From an uncultured Gemmatimonadales bacterium (GTDB taxonomy: Bacteria; Gemmatimonadota; Gemmatimonadetes; Gemmatimonadales; GWC2-71-9): DNA of 64,000 nucleotides. The position numbers and the translations under genes are program-made. The notes under the pieces are model-generated. The model ran no database searches, was not told the origin of the DNA, and saw only the letters and a program-made list of their open reading frames with translations. Positions 60,297 through 64,000 of the stretch are shown here, one piece after another; the first letter of the stretch is position 1, and each line of letters begins with the position of its first letter. The stretch is from the NCBI GenBank assembly GCA_947259405.1, contig CAMYLY010000002.1:1-64000 (forward strand), read 5' to 3'.

Positions 60297-61433
60297 TCAG
60301 GGCCTCCATTCGCCGTGCAAGGACACCCGATACCCGGTCACCCCAACATGGGCACCGGACTGCACCACGAACCCTGTGATCCCGCTCCCCTGCAATGCTA
60401 CGGACAACGCACGTGTCAGGGCATGGCGCAGATCCACCCCAAAGCGGAACGTCTGGCCCGCGAGGAGCAGTTTGGAGCTGCCATCGCTGGCCGCGGCCGT
60501 CGATATACGGTACTCCCCACGTGGCGAGATGGTCGTGCGCAGACCGACCGCCCAATCGTATCGGCCGCCAAACGCAATCAAGTTACCCCGTGGAAGGATC
60601 GCAGCTCCGACCAGCCCCGGCTCAAGGATGGGAGATCCGCGAAAAACATCGAAGACGAAGATGGTAGCCGTCCCAGGCCCCAATCCCTGATTGAGCGCGG
60701 CGTAGCCTATGATGCGATTGCCCACACCATTCTGTGTCGTCGTTCCCACCTCGTCCTGTCGCCGAGCCGACCACATCACGGCCGTGCGCAGGTAGGTGCG
60801 GCGGCCAAGGGGACCTTCGAGCCCCATCCGCAATCGCACTTCGGCACCCGGCAGGAGCTCATCCGGATTCCCCGACACGGGCGTGTAACTCAGGGGGTTC
60901 GTGAACGTCCCGCCAATTCCTAGCGCAAACCGGCCCACGGGCATCGCACCGGCAAACCCACCACCGACCATTCCGCCCGTTCCCAACGTTGTTGCTGTGA
61001 AGCCGATGAGGTCACTGGAAATCGCACCGAGAATCGAAAGCTCCTGCGGATCCACCGTTTGGATCCCCGTCGGGGCCGTTCCGCGGGCGAAGATCACCAA
61101 GCGCCCCGGTATGACGTTGTATGACAGTCGCGCCTCGGTGTCGGTGAGCCCCGATAGGCGCTGGTCCGGCAGTTGTTGCGGTAGCGCCGACTCCAGCCGC
61201 ACGATGACGTATCCGCTGGAAATAGCGAGATCGATGCTCCGACCGAATGAGGCATTGATGCCGACCGGCCACGTGTATTCCTCGATTTGCGTGTACGCCA
61301 ACCCGTCGTCGAAACTGTAGCTTTCTACGAAGTAGGCCGCGCGCGCGGCTACCTCGACGCCACTTTGCGCCGCTGCCACCGGCGCAAACGCCGTACTCAA
61401 CACCAGGCCAAGGACCGCTAACCGAATCCTCAT
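60297..61433 (-). CDS. Outer-membrane beta-barrel-like protein
   Basis: A 378-residue protein with a signal peptide (VLSTAFAPVAAAQ). It consists of alternating hydrophobic/polar strands with Gly/aromatic-rich turns and ends in VSLHGEWRP, typical of a barrel without a clear family. No enzymatic motif is seen. The start overlaps the stop of the CsgG/TolB-like gene by one base, so the two are coupled and may form one envelope system. Confidence 0.7.
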   Translation of the reverse strand: MRIRLAVLGLVLSTAFAPVAAAQSGVEVAARAAYFVESYSFDDGLAYTQIEEYTWPVGINASFGRSIDLAISSGYVIVRLESALPQQLPDQRLSGLTDTEARLSYNVIPGRLVIFARGTAPTGIQTVDPQELSILGAISSDLIGFTATTLGTGGMVGGGFAGAMPVGRFALGIGGTFTNPLSYTPVSGNPDELLPGAEVRLRMGLEGPLGRRTYLRTAVMWSARRQDEVGTTTQNGVGNRIIGYAALNQGLGPGTATIFVFDVFRGSPILEPGLVGAAILPRGNLIAFGGRYDWAVGLRTTISPRGEYRISTAAASDGSSKLLLAGQTFRFGVDLRHALTRALSVALQGSGITGFVVQSGAHVGVTGYRVSLHGEWRP

Positions 61434-62797
61434 TACGGAAGCCTGAAGACGATGCGGATAACTCCGATGATCGTCGTCGGAGTGATGCCGATGGGAACCG
61501 TGGTCGGATTGGGCTGAGACGTCGTCACCGTCGTCGCCTGTTGTGTCGTTTGCGTGTGCGTGTCAGTGGTCGACGCGCCCGCGGTCGCCTCCGATGTCGT
61601 CGCCGCAACGTCCGCTACCGATGAGGTCACGGCGTCCCCAACGGTTTGATCAACGAAGTCTGGCTCCGGTGCGGTCGCGACGGAAACGGTCGTCACCTGC
61701 CCAACGGTCGCGTTCTGCACGGAAGGCGCCGCCGCATTGGCCCGGAACTGTGATCGTGCCTGCTGGAAGTTGGGATCCGCCTGCACAGCCTGTTGATAAA
61801 AGGTCGCGGCGGCACTGTAGTCTCCAATATCCTCTGCCGCCAAGCCGCGCGAATACGCCAAGAAGGCTGTGAGATCTCGGGTGCCATTATCGAAAATGGC
61901 CTGACGCTCGGCCTGTGACAGTTGGTAGCCGAGCTGCGCTGCGATCTCGATCACGATCTCCTTTTCCATTCGCAAGATCTGCCGGAGCCGGCCGGTCCGC
62001 GCCGCGGGGCTGGCAATCTGTCCCTGATCGTCGACCACGGACACGTCGAGGCGTATGTCGTCTTCGTCGGGGATGTTGGCGAGTCCCTGAACCATCCGAC
62101 CGGCGCGAAGCATGCGGCCCATGCGGGCGGCGGTCGCTGGATCGACAGCACCGGTCTCCGCCAAGCGCATCTCATCGACCAGCGCCTGCACCTGAATTCG
62201 CTCGACGAGTGTGAACTGCTGGAGTAGGGAAAGATCCGCAATGAATATTTGTGCGAGCCCCCGCCCAAGTGGCTGGTACGTCGAGTCGCCTGCCACATCG
62301 ATTGGCAGCACCGCGATCGTCCTTGGATCTCCTCCCTGGGCACCCAATTGATCCTCTTGGGCAAGCGCGTTCCGGGCACGCGCGATGGCTCGCGACTGCA
62401 GGGCCAGCAGCTGCCGCGCGCGTACCGCATCGGCACCAGGCGCATCGGGAAACGCATCGACAAACGCCTGGTACACGCCAACCGCATCGTCGAAACTGCT
62501 CGACTGCTCGAGGCACTGCCCGATCACCAGAGGGGCAATCGCGCTTGACGCATTCCGCTGGGCTCCGGAGGCGGCCACCACGCTCGCCGTGTCGCATCGA
62601 CCGGCCGAGAAAAGCGCCGCCGAGTACCGCAACAAGACGTCGGCATTGTCGGGATCTTGACTGAGCTGAGCCTCCAACGTCGGGATCTCGTTGGGAGAAA
62701 CCTCAGCGGGTCTTCCGGCGCAGGCAGCCAACGCGAAGCCAACGAGGACGATCAGGCCCGCGCGAAGTTGGATCAGACGATTAGGCGTATACGACAT
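61433..62797 (-). CDS. CsgG/TolB-like lipoprotein with TPR-like repeats
   Basis: A 454-residue lipoprotein (lipobox LAAC). N-terminal TPR-like helices (about 45-130), a CsgG/curli-like alpha/beta domain (IAVLPIDVAGD...QPLGRGLAQIFIADLSLL..FTLVERIQVQALVDEM, about 160-280), a single TPR (DIGDYSAAATFYQQAVQADP), then a Thr/Ser-rich tail with PITPTTIIGVIRIVFRLP. CsgG-type domains form outer-membrane assemblies or regulate them. The downstream barrel protein may be its partner. Its start is about 230 bases from the next gene upstream. Confidence 0.82.
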   Translation of the reverse strand: MSYTPNRLIQLRAGLIVLVGFALAACAGRPAEVSPNEIPTLEAQLSQDPDNADVLLRYSAALFSAGRCDTASVVAASGAQRNASSAIAPLVIGQCLEQSSSFDDAVGVYQAFVDAFPDAPGADAVRARQLLALQSRAIARARNALAQEDQLGAQGGDPRTIAVLPIDVAGDSTYQPLGRGLAQIFIADLSLLQQFTLVERIQVQALVDEMRLAETGAVDPATAARMGRMLRAGRMVQGLANIPDEDDIRLDVSVVDDQGQIASPAARTGRLRQILRMEKEIVIEIAAQLGYQLSQAERQAIFDNGTRDLTAFLAYSRGLAAEDIGDYSAAATFYQQAVQADPNFQQARSQFRANAAAPSVQNATVGQVTTVSVATAPEPDFVDQTVGDAVTSSVADVAATTSEATAGASTTDTHTQTTQQATTVTTSQPNPTTVPIGITPTTIIGVIRIVFRLP

Positions 62798-63029
62798 TGG
62801 CCGCTCCTACGGGCCCCCCGTGCCAAACCACTCGGGAACGAGAACTTGTGCTCCATCCCAATGACCGTCAAGCCGCCCAGACCCAGGTCACGAGACGCGA
62901 AACTGGCGTCTATCCATTGGCAAGGAACGCGCCGGGGTCCGCCTCAGGGTTGGTGGTGATTGTTGGGGTGGGCGGAGCGAGAGGCCCACTCGGACTGTGG
63001 AGCCTGTTGCACTCCTGCAGCGCCCTGGA
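62798..63029. other. Intergenic region, 232 bases
   Basis: GC-rich, with Gly/Pro-type low complexity and no gene or clear signal that I could support. It must carry the promoter of the CsgG-like gene on the minus strand. Confidence 0.5.
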
Positions 63030-63218
63030 TCAGTCGCCTTGGATCATGTCACGCATGCGGCGCGCCAGGTTCTCAATCTCCTTGAGCGACGTGACCGTCT
63101 CCGCCGGGTACGCGTCCGCGTCGAGCAGGAGGAGCTGGGTTTCTGCGAGGATCGCAGCCAGCGGATTCGCCAAGTCGTGGCGGAGTTTTCGGATTCTCTG
63201 TTCGAGTTCTTCAGTCAT
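63030..63218 (-). CDS. HisKA-only small protein (putative His phosphotransfer domain)
   Basis: A 62-residue protein that is essentially one helical hairpin like a histidine-kinase dimerisation domain: RKLRHDLANPLAAILAETQLLLLD with the H-box histidine H14, then a second helix SLKEIENLARRMRDM. It has no ATPase domain and no room for one: a phosphorelay shuttle, a dominant-negative partner or a fold mimic are all possible. Its ATG overlaps the stop of the next gene upstream by eight bases (ATGACTGA), so the pair is translated together. Confidence 0.65.
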   Translation of the reverse strand: MTEELEQRIRKLRHDLANPLAAILAETQLLLLDADAYPAETVTSLKEIENLARRMRDMIQGD

Positions 63219-63501
63219 GAGCTACCGACCGGTAGAGGTCGCGGACATGGTGCTCACGAAGGTCATAGACACAGGTCCACAAATCCTGTTCGGTATCAGC
63301 GTAGAAGATTTCGGCCGTCGTCGGAGCCACATCCGGATCTTCTGATCCGAATACCAGGCGTGCGCGCCACGAGAGGTCGTCCACTCGACGCACAACGATC
63401 CGGACTTGTACAGACTCCCCCTCGTACCGAAGCGGTGGAAGTTCGTGGACTGAGGGTTGTGACGGATCGGTCTGGCCGTACCGAGCCGGAATTCCTGGCA
63501 T
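63211..63501 (-). CDS. Conserved-looking hypothetical protein, 96 residues
   Basis: A soluble 96-residue alpha/beta protein (VQVRIVVRRVDDLSWRARLVFG, then TAEIFYADTEQDLWTCVYDLREHHVRDLY) with no recognised domain. It has an AT-rich promoter just upstream and is translationally coupled to the HisKA-like protein, which is the best hint of a signalling role. Confidence 0.6.
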   Translation of the reverse strand: MPGIPARYGQTDPSQPSVHELPPLRYEGESVQVRIVVRRVDDLSWRARLVFGSEDPDVAPTTAEIFYADTEQDLWTCVYDLREHHVRDLYRSVAHD

Positions 63502-63526
63502 TCAAAGGGCCCCGCTGGTTTGCGCA

Positions 63527-63554
63527 AATATATACGAATATAGGACTTACGCAA
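63527..63554 (-). promoter_or_regulatory. AT-rich promoter-like element upstream of the 63211-63501 gene
   Basis: On the minus strand TTGCGT, 16 bases, TATATT. The -10 matches 5 of 6 bases in a strikingly AT-rich patch (TATATATTT) within GC-rich DNA; the predicted start lies about 20 bases before the ATG at 63501. The -35 is weak (3 of 6). Confidence 0.4.
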
Positions 63555-63635
63555 CGATGGCGGGGTCGAAGAAGCGGCTCCTGCACGTGTTGATAGGCCA
63601 CGGCTCGTGGCACGCCCAACAGTGGGTCACCTGAT

Positions 63636-64000
63636 CTAGTAATGAATAGGCACGGGCGTGAAGGTCAGAACAAACAGCAGGGCCGTTGCCCATCCGAGCG
63701 GGCGTCGCCCAGCCGGTAACGCGCGGTGCCGGTCCAGGACCTGTGGGTGCCCCAATCGCCCTCGCCCGAGTAAGAGAATGATGACGGCCCAGATCCACCA
63801 CCACCATTGACCGGGAAGGAACCCCAATCCGATCAGCCCCAACCAGACGAGAGTGCCGATCATCCGCTGCTTCTCACCAAAGAGGGCGTACACGACGTGC
63901 CCGCCATCCAGCTGGCCCAGCGGCAGCAAGTTGAGCATCGTCACCAGCATCCCGACCCATCCGGCAAACGCGAGCGCACTGAGTTGGACCGTTCCCTCAC
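63636..64000 (-). CDS. M50 site-2 protease-family membrane protein (truncated at edge)
   Basis: The frame is open to the right edge (121 residues visible). It has LNLLPLGQLDGGH, the second zinc-binding motif (Asp ligand) of S2P-type intramembrane proteases, and several membrane helices (IGTLVWLGLIGLGFL, WWWIWAVIILLLG, WATALLFVLTF). The HExxH part should lie beyond the window, so activity cannot be checked. Such proteases cut transmembrane anti-sigma factors and similar proteins. Confidence 0.8.
   Translation of the reverse strand, partial: EGTVQLSALAFAGWVGMLVTMLNLLPLGQLDGGHVVYALFGEKQRMIGTLVWLGLIGLGFLPGQWWWWIWAVIILLLGRGRLGHPQVLDRHRALPAGRRPLGWATALLFVLTFTPVPIHY

Noticed and set aside
1-64000. 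tRNA/rRNA genes and mobile elements
   Set aside because: No tRNA clover-leaf, rRNA segment, transposase or integrase was seen in the intergenic regions; a covariance-model scan would be decisive.

Overview
The window is GC-rich, gene-dense chromosomal DNA from a bacterium, most likely a Gemmatimonadota member or a near relative. This rests on gene content and is inference: many lipoproteins and signal peptides, a transmembrane Ser/Thr kinase with a TolB-like and TPR sensor half, a MoxR-DUF58-VWA-DUF4159-DUF4175 operon, PYROXD2-like oxidoreductases, multihaem cytochrome and M61 peptidase genes. I saw no rRNA, tRNA, CRISPR array, insertion sequence or prophage gene. About 50 protein genes are supported. 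They are packed tightly, with many 1-4 base start/stop overlaps and several convergent pairs whose 3' ends touch or overlap.

Layout. 1-7940: a truncated lipoprotein, a Ser/Thr kinase, a ChaN/EreA-like lipoprotein, an eight-haem cytochrome lipoprotein and a MORN-repeat lipoprotein. 7903-14268: a redox/one-carbon cluster of two PYROXD2-like flavoproteins and a GcvT-like protein (minus), divergent from a DmdA-like GcvT protein and pdxH (plus). 14356-18639: a MacAB-type ABC exporter operon (fusion protein, ATPase, two permeases). 18760-32278: a mixed region with an isopropylmalate-type dehydrogenase, a CPBP protease, a mercuric-reductase-like flavoprotein, a metallo-beta-lactamase-fold hydrolase, a Vgb-like propeller, a sarcosine-oxidase-like flavoprotein, a cytochrome c/copper-monooxygenase/TPR fusion, an M61 peptidase and a B12-binding radical SAM protein.

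32378-47468 is the most striking region. It is one nine-gene minus-strand operon encoding two DUF4159 proteins, two VWA proteins, a caspase-fold protein whose catalytic Cys position holds Ser, a TPR-gluzincin, a MoxR ATPase, a DUF58 protein and a DUF4175 protein with a Gln/Gly repeat. MoxR-DUF58-VWA sets are known. The combination with a degenerate caspase-like protein, a secreted metallopeptidase and duplicated DUF4159 looks like a larger envelope-associated machine and is my best candidate for an undescribed system.

47627-64000: a DinB/YfiT protein, dut, a possible 66-residue gene with its own Shine-Dalgarno sequence and terminator, an M20 amidohydrolase, a nucleotidyltransferase, a penicillin-acylase-family hydrolase, a sodium:solute symporter, galK, a type I phosphodiesterase, a GH109-like oxidoreductase-fold protein, a proline-racemase-family enzyme, an outer-membrane-like protein, a CsgG/TolB-like lipoprotein, a 62-residue HisKA-only protein and a truncated M50 protease. 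Nine-base G-rich tandem repeats with quadruplex potential lie between genes and bracket the DmdA-like/pdxH pair.
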